Origin: Dimorphilus gyrociliatus
Taxonomy: Eukaryota; Annelida; Polychaeta; Dinophilidae
Assembly (NCBI GenBank): GCA_904063045.1
Contig: CAJFCJ010000009.1
Location: 1,860,968 to 1,924,967 of the forward strand
Direction of reading: 5' to 3'
DNA length: 64,000 nucleotides
A program made the position numbers and the translations under genes. The notes beneath the pieces were generated by a model, which ran no database searches, had not been told where the DNA came from, and was given only the letters and a program-made list of their open reading frames with translations. This document shows, piece after piece, positions 24,245-36,494 of the stretch (positions are counted from its first letter, which is position 1; the number at the start of each line of letters is the position of its first letter).

Positions 24245-26698
24245 ATGGCGGCTTCCAGGATGAATTCCATGACACGTTTATGTTTCAAATATCGCTTTAT
24301 TTTCTTTGCTGCTCTCATAATATTGAGCTTGCAAATCCTGTTAGCTTATAATTTCAATATATTCGTCAAACGACAGACAGATCAAATTAAGAGGCCAGAT
24401 CAACCACTTTTTTTAAATAATCAGATTATTTCTAGTCAAAAAGAAGAGAGCATTACTTGTCCTGAGACTACCACTAATAGAGACGCTGTATCAGCTTTGT
24501 CAAGAATCAAAAGTGCTGAATGTAAAAAAACTGTTACATCAGCGATATGTTTGTTAGCTAAAGGAGAGTTATTTCCTGCTTCTGTTCAGCAAAGCTGTCC
24601 GATGCGATTAAGTAATGTCACCGGGCGTTTTGTAGGGTGTTTTAAAGATGAGAGAAGTGATAGAGAGCTTAGCTTCATGAAAAAATTGACAATAAAAAAT
24701 AGTGTTTCCCAATGTGTTCAATTGTGCTTTAAGTACGGTTTTATTTACGCGGGAGTCGAGTTTGGAATTGAATGCTGGTGTGGCCATAAAATTGCTAATG
24801 GCAGAAAAATAGAAGATAAAATTTGCCAGGAAATGCCATGTCCTGGAAATTCTTTACAGCAATGTGGAGGTTATTTGGCATTAGCCATTCATGAAACTGG
24901 AATTGGTCAACCCCGATTTGAAAAGAAAACAGTGCTAGTTAGAGAGAAGCAATCGAACAAATCTCGCATTGTATTTCTTTTAACTCTTAATGGAAGAGCC
25001 GTTCGTCAAGTTAAAAGGTTACTAGGCTCTATTTATAGACCACATCATTATTATTATATTCACATTGATGAAAGACAAAACTATCTTCGAACTCAGTTAC
25101 AGCAAGCAACTAAGCATCTCAAAAACATAAAATATGCTCAGTGGAGCATGTCCACTATTTGGGGGGGAGCCTCTCTTCTAACTATGCATTTAAAATGTAT
25201 GAAAGACTTGTTTTCGTTTAAGACCTGGACATGGGATTACATTTTGAATTTGAGTGAATCCGACTTTACAATTAAATCTATTGAATTACTTGAAAATTAT
25301 CTAGCTGTCTATAGTAATAGTAACTTCTTAAGAGCCCATGGTAAGGATACGCCAAAGTTTGTGAAGAAACAGGGTCTGGAAAAACTTTTCGTTGAATGTG
25401 ATAGACATATGTGGAGAGTTGGTGAACGAAAAATACCGCAAGGTATTCGAATTGACGGTGGTAGCGATTGGTTCTGCTTAAGCAGAAAATTCGTTCATTA
25501 TATGGTTCAAAATCCTGATGATATGTTTATATCTTTACGAAAGTATTGGGAATATTCTTTATTACCTTCAGAATCTTTTTTTCATACAATATTATCGAAT
25601 TCTGCATTTTGTACTACATTAGTCAATAATAACTTACATGTAACTAACTGGAAAAGATCTAGGGGATGTCGTTGTCAGTATAAGCATTTAGTCGACTGGT
25701 GTGGTTGTTCCCCAAATATATTTACTGAAATGGATAGAATTTCACCTTTAAGACAACATCCAATATTTTTTGCACGTAAATTCGATTCCACAATAAATCA
25801 AAAAACTATTGCTCATTCTGAAGAACTTTCTGGGGTAAAATGGACAAGTCAACATTCTTCTTTTGATTATTTTTGGGTCAATGATTATTCTTCTTTCGAA
25901 GGACGAAATGAAATCAAAGAAATTTTTTACACTAATTTAGCAAAATTACATTCAAGATCAAATGATATTAATCTCTTAAATGCTACACTACTGTTTTACG
26001 AAGATAATTTTGAGGCTGTTTTAATAGAATATGCAAAAAAAGACGTCGTATTTGAAGCGAAATTCAAAAGAAAGTGGATTTGGTCTCAAGATGGCGGGAA
26101 AGTCGGTGGTGATAGACTCGTTAGAATAACTATTGGATCTGATTGGGATCCGAAAGAAGAAATTCTTCGAAATTGGGCAGGGATTGTTGGCCAAACGACA
26201 AAAATAGCAATAATCCATAGTTGGAGAGAGGGTGATACGCCTGTCTCAGCTACTGTCGTCCTCGTTCAACCAAATGGAGTTGTAGCTGCATTTAAAACTG
26301 AGACAATTGATATCAAAAGTCATAATTTAGTATTTCAACCGGACTTAAATTTACCGCTGAAACCGGGAAAATGGTCATTTTTAATATTTGCCAATGAGAA
26401 AAAAGTAGCGCGAGTATCATTTGTCGTTTTACCAATGGGATTAAATCCGGAGTTTAATGAAATCTCTAAAGTTGAAGAATTTATAACTAATAATTTACCA
26501 GAAGCTTCTCCTGCTACAGAATCCTTAAATGCGCTGTCACTTGTTAAGTCTGAATGGGGTTTTCAAGGATTCTGTGTAGTTAGTGGTGATAATAATAATC
26601 TATGCAGAAACCAAATTTGGAGCTCTCATTACCCTGATCCAAAATCATCAACCGAACTAATTGGGGGTGGCCTGCTTCGAGAGTTTTCAACAGAATAA
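24245..26698 (+). CDS. XYLT: Peptide-O-xylosyltransferase with WSC domain
   Basis: Starts glycosaminoglycan chains by adding xylose to serine of proteoglycan core proteins in the Golgi. One uninterrupted frame of 817 residues. It has a type II signal anchor (FIFFAALIILSLQILLAY). A cysteine-rich WSC domain follows (about residues 125-220; FVGCFKDERSDREL through GGYLALAIHE). The GT14 (branch) catalytic domain begins IVFLLTLNGRAVRQVKRLL and includes YYYIHIDERQNYL, ILNLSESDFTIK and IDGGSDWFCLSRKFVHYM. The XT C-terminal domain follows (GSDWDPKEEILRNWAGIVG). Vertebrate XYLT1/2 lack WSC, whereas fly and worm enzymes have it, so the domain order points to an invertebrate. No intron interrupts 2.45 kb, which is unusual here. 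Confidence 0.93.
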   Translation: MAASRMNSMTRLCFKYRFIFFAALIILSLQILLAYNFNIFVKRQTDQIKRPDQPLFLNNQIISSQKEESITCPETTTNRDAVSALSRIKSAECKKTVTSAICLLAKGELFPASVQQSCPMRLSNVTGRFVGCFKDERSDRELSFMKKLTIKNSVSQCVQLCFKYGFIYAGVEFGIECWCGHKIANGRKIEDKICQEMPCPGNSLQQCGGYLALAIHETGIGQPRFEKKTVLVREKQSNKSRIVFLLTLNGRAVRQVKRLLGSIYRPHHYYYIHIDERQNYLRTQLQQATKHLKNIKYAQWSMSTIWGGASLLTMHLKCMKDLFSFKTWTWDYILNLSESDFTIKSIELLENYLAVYSNSNFLRAHGKDTPKFVKKQGLEKLFVECDRHMWRVGERKIPQGIRIDGGSDWFCLSRKFVHYMVQNPDDMFISLRKYWEYSLLPSESFFHTILSNSAFCTTLVNNNLHVTNWKRSRGCRCQYKHLVDWCGCSPNIFTEMDRISPLRQHPIFFARKFDSTINQKTIAHSEELSGVKWTSQHSSFDYFWVNDYSSFEGRNEIKEIFYTNLAKLHSRSNDINLLNATLLFYEDNFEAVLIEYAKKDVVFEAKFKRKWIWSQDGGKVGGDRLVRITIGSDWDPKEEILRNWAGIVGQTTKIAIIHSWREGDTPVSATVVLVQPNGVVAAFKTETIDIKSHNLVFQPDLNLPLKPGKWSFLIFANEKKVARVSFVVLPMGLNPEFNEISKVEEFITNNLPEASPATESLNALSLVKSEWGFQGFCVVSGDNNNLCRNQIWSSHYPDPKSSTELIGGGLLREFSTE

Positions 26699-26956
26699 GA
26701 CTTATATTAGAAGTTTAGAGAAATTGAAACGGCTTACGGGAAACAGATTTTTAGCTATTTAAGACTTTTACTTTTCTAATTTTCATGGTTTTAGTCAATT
26801 TTCGGTGGTTTTACTCTTCAAAAATTTCGTCCAATTTTCAATAATACTTTGTCTAAAAATTATTTTAAAAAACTAATACGATAATAAATTGATCTATAAA
26901 AAATAATCTCAATTGAAGGTTTTGATTCTGTATTTTCTAAGATAACATGGATATTA

Positions 26957-28783
26957 TTACGGAGATATATTGGTATTATTACCTAAAATAGAAGAATTTC
27001 TTCCTGCTCTTTCATTTTCTCCTGATTCAAGTTTATAAGCTGGTAAGTAAATATTACCCATTTTCAAAAATGGGTTTGGTATAGTATTATTACTACTTCC
27101 AAGAGAAGTATAGCCCTTGTCGTATAAAGTGCAATAAGGTAAATTGAGTCGTCTAATAAACTCCCAAACATCGCTGTACGTCCAATTTAATATTGGATTG
27201 ACTCGCATTAATTGTGGCCAACCTGGGTCGGTTTGTTGAAAATCGTGCAAATTTTCGCAGTGTGGATCCGTGCGGCGTGTACCCATTATTACAGCTGCAT
27301 TGCTCGAGTTCTCTTGAGTAAACTCTTGCAGAGCATCCTTTATGTTGTTGCTAACAGCGGTATTGACATTCAACTTATATTTATTTTTTGTACTTTCAAT
27401 AAAGGACTCCATCTCTACAAAAGGTGCATCCCTTCTTATATACAGGATTTTTAAGGCTTCTCCATTGGCCGGAAGGCGTCTGACAAAGGAGATTTAATTT
27501 AATAATATTCAAAATTGCATCTATATTATAAAAACTTTGAGCTTACCGATTTAAATAAGCATGGACTAAATGTAAAACAACTGTACAGTCTTTACCTCCA
27601 TTGAAACCTAGAAAAACTTGATTAGGCCTGTAAGTTTTCAAAAAGTGTTGTTAAAATGAAATTTAATCAGAAGATTAAAAGACTAACGTGAATCTTTGAT
27701 AACATTCTGCAACTACTTCCATGGCACTTTTAACTCGTTTACCTAAAGGACTATCCTCTCTGCTTAATACATTAACTTTCTCTGCGGCATTTTCAATAGG
27801 AAACTCATCATAGTCAATGACCACATCCTCAGATAATGAACTTTTCAATAAGTCAATGACCGCATCTATATCTTTCTGATTTACCGATTCCAGTGTCAAT
27901 TTAACTTTGTAATAACTATTGTTGAAATCTGGGTATGAGCCAATCAGAACTTTTTGACGGAATTTTTCTTCTATCTTATTCAAAACTGGTGTAATGGACA
28001 CTTCGTCATTTTTAATGTACACGTGTTCCAAAATCAAAGCGTTATTGGTTTTGAGAAGAGGTTCAATATATTTGAATATTCTTTTGAGAATATTTGGGAC
28101 TCCTGGAAGAATAAAAACATTCCTAACAGAGACAACTGGATAACGTGACTCGTTATTTGGACCGTAGTGAAGTTTAGATGAAAAAGGCACGTGAGCCATT
28201 TTCATTTGCGCTGTATCCTCTTCGGAATCTCCAAATACTAAACGAACGGCCTCGACTAATTTTGGATGATAGAAAAGTTGTTCATTGAAAGCTTTAGCAA
28301 CTCCTTCAAACGTTAAGTCATCGTGAGTAGGCCCTATACCACCAGTAGTAATTACGTGTTTATATTTAGTCGAAAAATCTCGAACTTCTTTGGCTATAAG
28401 ATCTACATCATCCGGGATTACAGCTATCTATTTTAATTATTAAAATATTATAGATAATTCTTTGATAGTTTGGGGAAAATGTTGCGCAATTTACCTTTTG
28501 TACCTTAACTCCTAAAGAATATAGTTTTCGTGTAATGAAATTTGTGTTTGTATCAGCTACTAGACCTTTCAAAATTTCATCTCCGATAACTAAGAACAAA
28601 TAAAGACTTTACAAATTTCAGAATACTTGACAGATAAAGAGGCAGAAAAAGCAAGAACTTACTGATAATACCGGCGGTAGAAGTTGAACTCGTGCTTACG
28701 CTATTCATCACAGTCAAATGCGATTGTATGAACTGTAACCTTTTGGCAGCACTGTAGCTCGATAAAGGAATAAGTCTATTCAT
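26957..28783 (-). CDS. FLAD1: FAD synthase (FMN adenylyltransferase) with molybdopterin-binding-like domain
   Basis: Makes FAD from FMN and ATP. Five exons (28783-28663, 28589-28495, 28427-27688, 27627-27547, 27479-26957) give 519 residues. The N-terminal MoaB/MPT-binding-like domain (family role: FAD hydrolase) contains GIIIIGDEILKG and TTGGIGPTHDDLTFEGV. The C-terminal PAPS-reductase-like synthase domain has the P-loop-like VFLGFNGGKDCTVVLHL, AVIMGTRRTDPHC, TDPGWPQLMRVNPILNWTY and YTSLGSSNNT. Both domains match human FLAD1 in order and spacing. Nothing precedes the MPT domain except about 30 residues, so this looks like a cytosolic form unless an upstream exon adds a presequence. Converges with XYLT, 258 bp apart. 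Confidence 0.94.
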
Positions 28784-29476
28784 TGGATCAGTTTGAACAT
28801 ACCCAAAATCTTAGGGTATGTGTTGTAGAACGTCGATAGTAGTTTATGGAATATGCTAAGGCACCCGTTCCAATACCGATAGTGAATTACCATATTAAAA
28901 TTGGAAAAGATTCCACGCAATTTCTCAATAGCGACATCTAGTTTCAATTTCTTAAAACGCAATCAATATAGTGTAATAGTAATAAAAGATACTATTTTAT
29001 CTTATAGAAGTTAGCTTAAGGCCTAATGTTTTCAAACCTTTCGGCTTATGAGTACTTTTTACACAAAATATAATATGCGTAATAAAGCAATCTAACTTTT
29101 CCCCCTACTTTATCAATTCCTCTTTTTATAGCAAATACATTGAGTATGAATTGCACGTAAAAAAGTAATTTTATATAAAATAGATTATTCAGGAGGGGAA
29201 ATTCCGATAAATGCTTAATGTTTTGTATATTTAGAGCGAAGATTACACTAATATAACGAATAAAACAAATATTTCAACTGCAGGTTTAAAGTTTTTATTA
29301 TATATAGAACAATAGAAAATATCTCCTTATCGTTCTTGCAGAAATGACGATAAATCCAATCCTTTGAGTTCTTCATGATTGTCCGTTTTTGTTTATTAAT
29401 TCAATCTACCTAACTACATTTCTTTGGAAGAAAATTTTGTAAAGATTAGAAAGTTTGTTACAGTCGTTAAGAACGT
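28784..29476. other. Intergenic: FLAD1 upstream, coiled-coil gene 3' flank
   Basis: 693 bp, very AT-rich to the right. I see no supported coding exon. The 60-codon leftward frame at 28780-28962 runs into the FLAD1 5' UTR and lacks an ATG start. Confidence 0.4.
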
Positions 29477-30972
29477 CATGGAAAAACAGCATATTTAGCG
29501 AATCCCGAATAGGCGTCATCATCTTCCTCTTCAACTTTGGACTTCTCTTGTTTTTCAGAAGATAAAGCTAATTCAAGTTGTTTTTGATGTTCAATTTTCA
29601 ACTGTTAAAAAGATATATAGGCGATATAAATTTCAACGTAATTTACAAGCTAATTACTCTCATATTTTCTTTTGCATATTTCAACTTTTCCTTTTCAAGT
29701 TTTTCAACTGACATTCTTTCTTCTGATAATTTGGCACATTTATCAGCATACCGTTTCCTGTTAATTGTTTCATTGGATAAGAAGTAATTTTATTGAAATG
29801 CTTTCATTAATTAAAATAAAAGCACCAACCTCAATTCAACATTTTCCTCAATTAATTGCTCAACCTTTTTCCTATATTGATCGTCGACTACTCCCACTTT
29901 CTCAGCAAAATTCTTTTCATAGCCAAGTAGTTCAAATTTCTGTTGAAAATTTTTGCAACATTAGAGAATCTCTAATTCGTTTATCGTAGTACTCAACTGT
30001 TTTAGCTAATTCGTCAGTAATTTCAGCCAATTGTTTACAAACCGAATTATGATTCTCTTTCGAAATCAATAATTCATCTTTTAGTTGCTAAAAGAACGCA
30101 AAAGAAGCATCAAAGGAATGTCTAAAATAACTCTCGTTAATTTTCCCTTACACTTAAGTCCTCTTCTGTTGATCTAAGCAATTGCTTGTCCTCTGCTGCA
30201 TTTGAATATTTCCTAGTTAGGGCCTAATTTAGAAAAGAAAAACGTCTATATTAATAAGTAATTTGAAGCAAGATAAACCTCAAGCTCGCGTTTGTGCTCT
30301 TTCCTAATTTGTAGAGTTTCTTTTTTATGTTTTTGTATAAGATCTGCCTTCTCAACTGCTTTCTCGTTGTACAATTTAGTTTCTAAAACGGGAAAAAAAG
30401 TGGGTTTACAAAAAGAAGACAATTTGAAATGATAATCTAACTTAATTCATCAATTTGCTCTTCTTTCTCCTTTATCAAACGACTCTTCAACTCATTTTCT
30501 TTCTTTTCCGATTTATAGTACAAATCATTAGACAACTGGCTTTTATATGATTCAAATGCTCCGTTCAGAAACTCTATTTCAGCAGTCAATTTATCTAAAA
30601 GATTTTAAAAATTACAATTGCCGTAAAATTATAACTTATATACTTTTCGTTTCATCCATTGTTCGGCGAAGATTACGTAATTTGATGTCGTAATCTTCTT
30701 TCATTTGATCTCGTTCTTTTTGGTGATTATAACTGATTTCCTTCATATCTTCGGATTTCTCTTCTAAAAATTTTTCCAAGTTACCTCTTAGTATTTCAGC
30801 AGCCTTCAAAATAGATTATACTTATTTTTAATAGAGAATTTCAAAGAAAAATATAAACCTTGTCTTTGGTTTGTTTATGATTAAGACGTTCCTCTTCCAA
30901 TGCCAGTGTTAAATCGTTGACTTGTTGTTGGAGGTCTGCGATTAAGGAATCTCTGTAGCGAATATATGACAT
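29477..30972 (-). CDS. Coiled-coil protein, unknown
   Basis: At least eight short exons read in phase as a nearly continuous heptad-rich helix. Blocks include DSLIADLQQQVNDLTLALEE, AAEILRGNLEKFLEEKSEDM, KERDQMKEDYDIKLRNLRRT and LKIEHQKQLELALSSEKQEK. The C-terminus is distinctive: an acidic EEEDDD run, then YSGFAKYAVFP and stop at 29477. Estimated length is 300-350 residues. ATG 30972 is the first in-frame methionine, but a GTATGT...CTACAG intron spanning it is equally possible. The true start may therefore lie in the next gene model (31170-34418), same strand, 200 bp upstream. Centrosomal or ciliary function would be a guess. Exon ends are approximate. Confidence 0.55.
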
Positions 30973-31169
30973 AGTATAGTACATTCAAAAGCTCAACATA
31001 CCTTCTTAGTGAGCAATCAGTATTTTTATATGCAAAAAAGTAAATGATAGAAACATTTTAAAGTCCTTATACTAAGCTTATCGAGATTAGAATGAGCAGT
31101 TCTAGTAAATTAAATACGCAAGATAAAATGTCATATTTCACATTATATTAAAATCTTAATTGGGATTAT

Positions 31170-34100
31170 TCAATTTTGGAAAGGGAAATTTTGAGGAACA
31201 GTTAGTGATGATCTTCCACCTCGCTCTCGTGCTAAAATTGGTGGCTCTGTATCTAGTCCTGTTCGTAACTTCATAACTGTTGTTGAATCGTCATCCGTAT
31301 CCGAAACAACGATATCTGGTACTGAGAGACTTCTATTACGAAGCTTTCTGCCAGGAGCGGGTGATCTTTTTACTCCAGACTGAACTTTTCTACTAGATGC
31401 TGGTCTTCCACTGCTGATTCCAAAATTTCTTTCAAGTCTCTCTCTCTTTCGGTCATTAGATGCTTCACTCAAAGATCTCCTATCTAGAGGAACAACGAAA
31501 ATTTGGGCTGGTGTTACAGACTTGGGTAAAAAAGTTTCGTCGTCATCATCAACATCGCTGACGTTTGGAGTTATATCACCAATGCTTTCTGATCCAATAC
31601 TACCAGGTCGAGTTTGATGTTCTTGATAAAAACCTTCTCTCGGGCTGACATATTTAAATTTTCTTAGTAACAGATAAATAGATATGAACTTTAACATGTA
31701 TTTTGCTTTTTTAGACTATAATTGATTTGTTGAGTTTTATTACAAAATTTCTATAAGCTGTATTTATCAAGTATCTATTTATCTGTAAAACCTTCGAATA
31801 TCTGATATAGAAGGCGTTATCGAAGATATAGGATTCTGAAGCTTTTTCTTTTCAATGGGGGTAACAACAACACGTATGTTTGGAGTATAAGATCGACTGT
31901 CGTCTTCACTACCTTCATCTAGAACGGGTAAAGAATTGACCGAGTACAAATTTATCGATCTCCTCCTGTCACTCTTCGATTGCAAACTAGCGTCTAATTG
32001 ACCCAATTTCGATAAGAGCTCTTCATAGTTTTGATTGGGACAGGCGGACCGGATTAGGGGATTGGCGGTATTTGGAAGTTTAGGAGTGTTTCTACTACTT
32101 TTAGGACGAAGATTTTTTCTAGCAGATGGGTGGGATTTATAAAAGCGTTTGATTTTTGGGTTGTGATCACCTTTCTTCCTTTTATTTTGGCTAGCATTCA
32201 AAAGTGTAAATTAAAAATATATTTAATATTTAATGTATTTCAGCAAGGCCAATTTTCGGTTCGTTGATGTATGAATATCAAACAATAAAATTTTCAATCA
32301 AGTCGGTGAAAAAGCCGATCGAAGGAAAAAAAAAAGAAAATTGATAACAATTATTATGATAAACCCCAAACAACTAGATTATATGAAAGCATCACGTGAT
32401 TGTAAAAAAAAACTTACGAATTTTTAAATATTTCCAATAAACTATAGTAAATTTTTGACTTTTTTATCAGCCAATACACATGATACTTCAATAACTCATA
32501 AAAGTATAAAATGTAAAACTTTAAAAACAAACAGAGGAATTAGAGGAAAGACACAAGATTTCCAAATTTTTTATCTTTTTTTTTTGTTCTCTTTGAAATA
32601 ACAAGGAGTAAATTTTACACAGCGTTTATAGTCACCATTTTTTGTGAATGTGATGATTTAGGCGAGGCAATTTAAATCTGACTCTAGAACTATACATATA
32701 GATATATGAAATTCTCTACAAGCCAAGAGTGAAAATCGAAAAATATCTTACCTTTCTCTATCCGATTTCATCTCTGGAGAGAAGCTGTTTAAACGAAACC
32801 AGATTTTTAATTACTGAAATTTTTTGTTCAATTAACGAAAGCGTTTTAAATAGAGCCAGTCAACTTTTTCAAACTGAGTGTTCAATAAAATTTCAGCTTA
32901 TACCGATAGATAGCGCTACTACAATTTTATTAGTACTTAAGATAATCTATACCTGTTATTTTGAATGCTGTCCCTATCGAAAAATTGTTCCGGATTTATT
33001 GTTACTTCTATTTTACTTTTATTTCTTGCAAATAAGTATCCCGGACAGACAACAGAGGGCGTCATAGACGGCTATAAGTAGAAACGACAATTAAATAGTA
33101 TATTAATACAGTTGATATTTCATACCTCCTGAGTCCTCCAAACATTCTTTTTTGACTTCCTTATACCAAGGTGATTTTCAAACTTGTGACATCGTGTCGG
33201 CTCCTGTTGCACTTGTCTTACCCTTTCACAACTGAGAAAATAAATAACTGTTATAATGTTATTTCGCAAATATTTTCTCGAATGAATGATCAAATTTTAC
33301 TATGAAACTGCGAGTTCAATAATAGAAAAATAGCAGAAAAGATTTTATGATTCTAAATTTCTTATTGAAAAAATAAAATTAATTTTTCACAGCACACTCC
33401 AAAAAAAATCATTGTTAAAGATAAAGCATAAAAGTATTTCACTTTTCGCTCGGCAATTAAAAACTTACTCCGCTCTAGAGACGCCTATAACGGTACTAGG
33501 CCTATTTGCATTCGAAATGGCACTTTTAACGAATGCTCTTTGAGGCGAGGACCTGCGAATAAAGGAGTAAAAAAATTCAAATCAATAATTGGCGAAACAT
33601 TTGCTGCTCTTGAAAAAAAAAACCCGGATTAGCTGTTATAATAAAAAGAGCTTGTTGAGTATGATATTATTCATTGAAATAGTTTTAATAATCCGAAATA
33701 TGTTAAGTTTTAATATGGGAGAGAATCTAATTAAAAATTCAGCCTATGAATACATTCAAAATATATAAATATATAAATATTTAATCTTCCTTTGTGGAGT
33801 GAGAATAGTCGAACTTGTTTGGAAAGAAGATAATAATGAATATGGTAATTAAATTTAAAGCGAAAAAACTAATCGACGTTAATTAACAGTCTTACAGAAA
33901 TCAATATTTCTATTTTAAGAAATATGGGTGCTCAACAAACGGTGTATATTAGAAATCGTTAAAGATCTTTCAGTGCACAGTTTGTATTACTTTATATTGA
34001 TGTATTTCGGAATTGTCACGAAAATTGTTTTCACAATGACGTCATTCTTTAATGTAAATACTAATTAAATCGTTGGAATAGAAAATAAAGGCGAAATATA

Positions 34101-34418
34101 AATCTTCGGAATGAAAAATATATCACGTGACCTTGCGAAATACCTCAATTCAGTGGTAATTTTCAACTCTTATAAAGCCTACCTTTTAGCATTGGGTTGG
34201 GTTCTGTTTATATGCATATCAATATTACACACACATTTATATGGATAATTATATAACTATATATTTAGAATGAATAAATTTGAAAATTATATATTGACAA
34301 GTGTTAAGGTTTAGTTGATAAATTATCTAATTGCTTACCTTGGTCTTTGCATCTCTTGGGCATGACCAAAATCGTTTTTGTGACTAACTATCAAAGGACC
34401 TCTTACGGCGGACTCCAT
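31170..34418 (-). CDS. Disordered Ser/Arg-rich protein, unknown (may be the N-terminal half of the coiled-coil gene)
   Basis: Seven exons join in phase: about 34418-34363, 33550-33473, 33230-33127, 33075-32952, 32790-32752, 32189-31787 and 31650-31170. The start MESAVRGPLIVSHKNDFGHA follows a TTTGTAG acceptor directly. The middle includes VCPGYLFARNKSKIEVTINP and SQNKRKKGDHNPKIKRFYKS. The C-terminus is rich in acidic/serine patches (DVDDDDETFLP, VVSDTDDDSTTV). There are no recognised domains. The frame ends at TGA 31170 with NFPFQN, only 200 bp from the coiled-coil exons. A splice from within the last exon into the coiled-coil gene would make one protein with a disordered N-terminus and coiled-coil C-terminus. 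I could not find a clean donor. The 124-nt exon at 32952-33075 and the 39-nt exon near 32770 were found only by phase matching. Confidence 0.5.
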
Positions 34419-35077
34419 CTACAAATCCATATCATTTTGTTAAAACAAATCGATTTAAAGCTTTGTAATAGCCGTTAATCGTACCTGTCAAACAAATCAC
34501 TTCCAATATCGATACAAATCGATTATAATTTCTTACGGAAGGTTTCGTTCTTTTTTTAAGAACTTTTCCCAGAATCTTGTTAAAATCATACAAACTAAAA
34601 GATGATGAACTCGGTCAATAGCGGAGAAGAGACTCGTTAAATCCTTAACTTGAAAATGCTAATTGATTTCGGATTAAGGCAGTAGTGTTTACTTTGAGGA
34701 ATTTAAACTAGGATTATTTGTATCAGCCGCCATTTTGTTTCTAAGCGCGTTAACTTATTAACCGATAGGTGGGGTTAAGCTTTTGGCGGCAATAGATAAA
34801 CTATTATCTAATAAAATTGGCATATTAACCATTTCCAATCACTCTATTCCAAATATACGTTCACTTATCATTAATAGATTGCAACAGAAGACTTATCACG
34901 TAGCAACGTGCGCTATCGTGCTTTCTTATTTATTACATTATCAAAACTTGTGCAAAATTATCAGGTTAATTAGATAAAAATTATTCAATAGTATATTTAA
35001 AGAAGGAATAAATATGACAGCTATAAAACAAAAAATTACATATTTCAGACTCTTCGTACTATCGTTTCACAAGGTTT
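34419..35077. other. Intergenic with probable 5' UTR intron
   Basis: 657 bp between KIN17 (3' end) and the start of the disordered-protein gene. On the minus strand a GACAG|GTACGA donor at about 34492 could pair with the TTTGTAG acceptor directly before the ATG, giving a 5' UTR intron of about 65 nt. Nothing coding is supported. Confidence 0.35.
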
Positions 35078-36494
35078 CTACTCTTTTTGATAGAGTTTAC
35101 TCATGTCGTCATAGGGAATATCGAGTGTTCTTCCAAGATGAAGTCCCGATGATATTAAAACAGTACAATTTTCCCTACTTTCGTTCAATTTTTTCAAAAC
35201 AGCTTCAGATCCGCGATAAGCTCCGTTCACTATCATAACTTTTTTTCCTTTAGTTTAAGAATATAAATTCAATTATTGAATTAAATATTATGTAATAGCC
35301 TACCGATCGCTGGGATTACTGTTTCTAAATGACTTTGATCACATTTAATCTTAGTTTTGTCTTCAATTAGTTTGAGGTATGCGGTGAAATCATTTTCAAC
35401 TTTCTGTAAAAGTGAAACATTAAGTTATTAACTACTTATGAATAAAGTCTTTAAAGAGAGACTTAAAACGTATAATAAGGATTAAAAACCTTAATGGTCT
35501 TACCGTAATAATTCCTTTCTTTCCATTATACTGAGCTCCTAATTTCTTTGTGATAATTTTAACAACAATGTTTTCGTGTAACCAGTTTTCTTTTCGATTC
35601 TGCTTTTCTTTCCTCGTTTCTTCTTGCTCCATAATTTCATCTAAAGCTGTTTTCTTTTTCTCCATTAATTTCATCCCTAACTTGGGCTTTTCGTCAATTT
35701 TCAAAAATAAAGGAGCAACTACGATGGGTTTTTTTTCTTCTGTTGTTACTGCGGCAGATAGTTCCACTTTGATTTTTTCCTCGCTATCTCTAACCAATTC
35801 AGTAGGTTGAATTTCTTCCTTCGGAGGTGCTCTTTCTGCACCTCTCTTTATTTGTTCTTCAATCATTTTTGCTTGTATTTCATCATCATCCATATCCATT
35901 TTTTTTCTGGCAGCCTTTTTCCTTTCTCTCTCTAGGAAATCTGGATCTCTATTAATATAGGTAATAAACCATCCCTTTTCCGTTTGGTCCACTTTACAAA
36001 TGCCTTCTCTACCCAAAAAATTTACAAAACCAGTCAGGGTGCACCATCTAGTGGAATTCATGTGAACGTGATTTCTATCTGAGATATATTCTTGGTATAC
36101 TTTATTTGCGGCAACCCTTTTTTCACCATGTCTACGAAGTAGTTGCATAAAATCTCTGAAAAATTCTCTACAAAAGAAAAACCATATGAAATTTATTTAT
36201 AGATAATGGAATATAATATTTACCGAGAGAAGTCAGCAATATGTCTTCCTGGATTTTCAGCGAATAGTAAGAGTTGACGTTGATGAGATTCTGATGTTAA
36301 ATGGCATTTGAAACCATTCTGAGAAAAAAGAAACGCTAGTAAATTAATTCAAAAAATATACCTCAATGACTTACTTCATCTCTACATTGTTTCTGACACA
36401 TCTGACAATACCATCTTAGTTTTTGAAGTCCTTTTGCTTTAATACGATTACTTATAGCTTTAGGAGTTAAAAATCCTGGTTTCTCTTTTCCCAT
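35078..36494 (-). CDS. KIN: DNA/RNA-binding protein KIN17
   Basis: A conserved nuclear protein linked to DNA replication/repair and pre-mRNA processing. The start MGKEKPGFLTPKAISNRIKA matches the family exactly. Its single C2H2 zinc finger WYCQMCQKQCRDE...FKCHLTSESHQRQ is split by an intron. The winged-helix block follows: EFFRDFMQLLRRHGEKRVAA through GRHIADFSR and STRWCTLTGFVNFLGREGIC. A long charged linker (KKAARKKMDMDDDEIQAKMI) leads to the KOW-type C-terminal SH3-like tandem, with ENWLHENIVVKIITKKLGAQ and VMIVNGAYRGSEAVLKKL, ending PYDDMSKLYQKE. The C-terminal exon (about 35078-35235) shows no long open frame on the strand opposite and is easy to miss. Roughly 390 residues. Confidence 0.93.

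Noticed and set aside
27212-28148. Rightward frames across FLAD1
   Set aside because: Antisense shadows of conserved FLAD1 exons.
34783-35238. Rightward frames near the KIN17 3' end
   Set aside because: The first has no ATG and no resemblance; the second is antisense to the terminal KIN17 exon.
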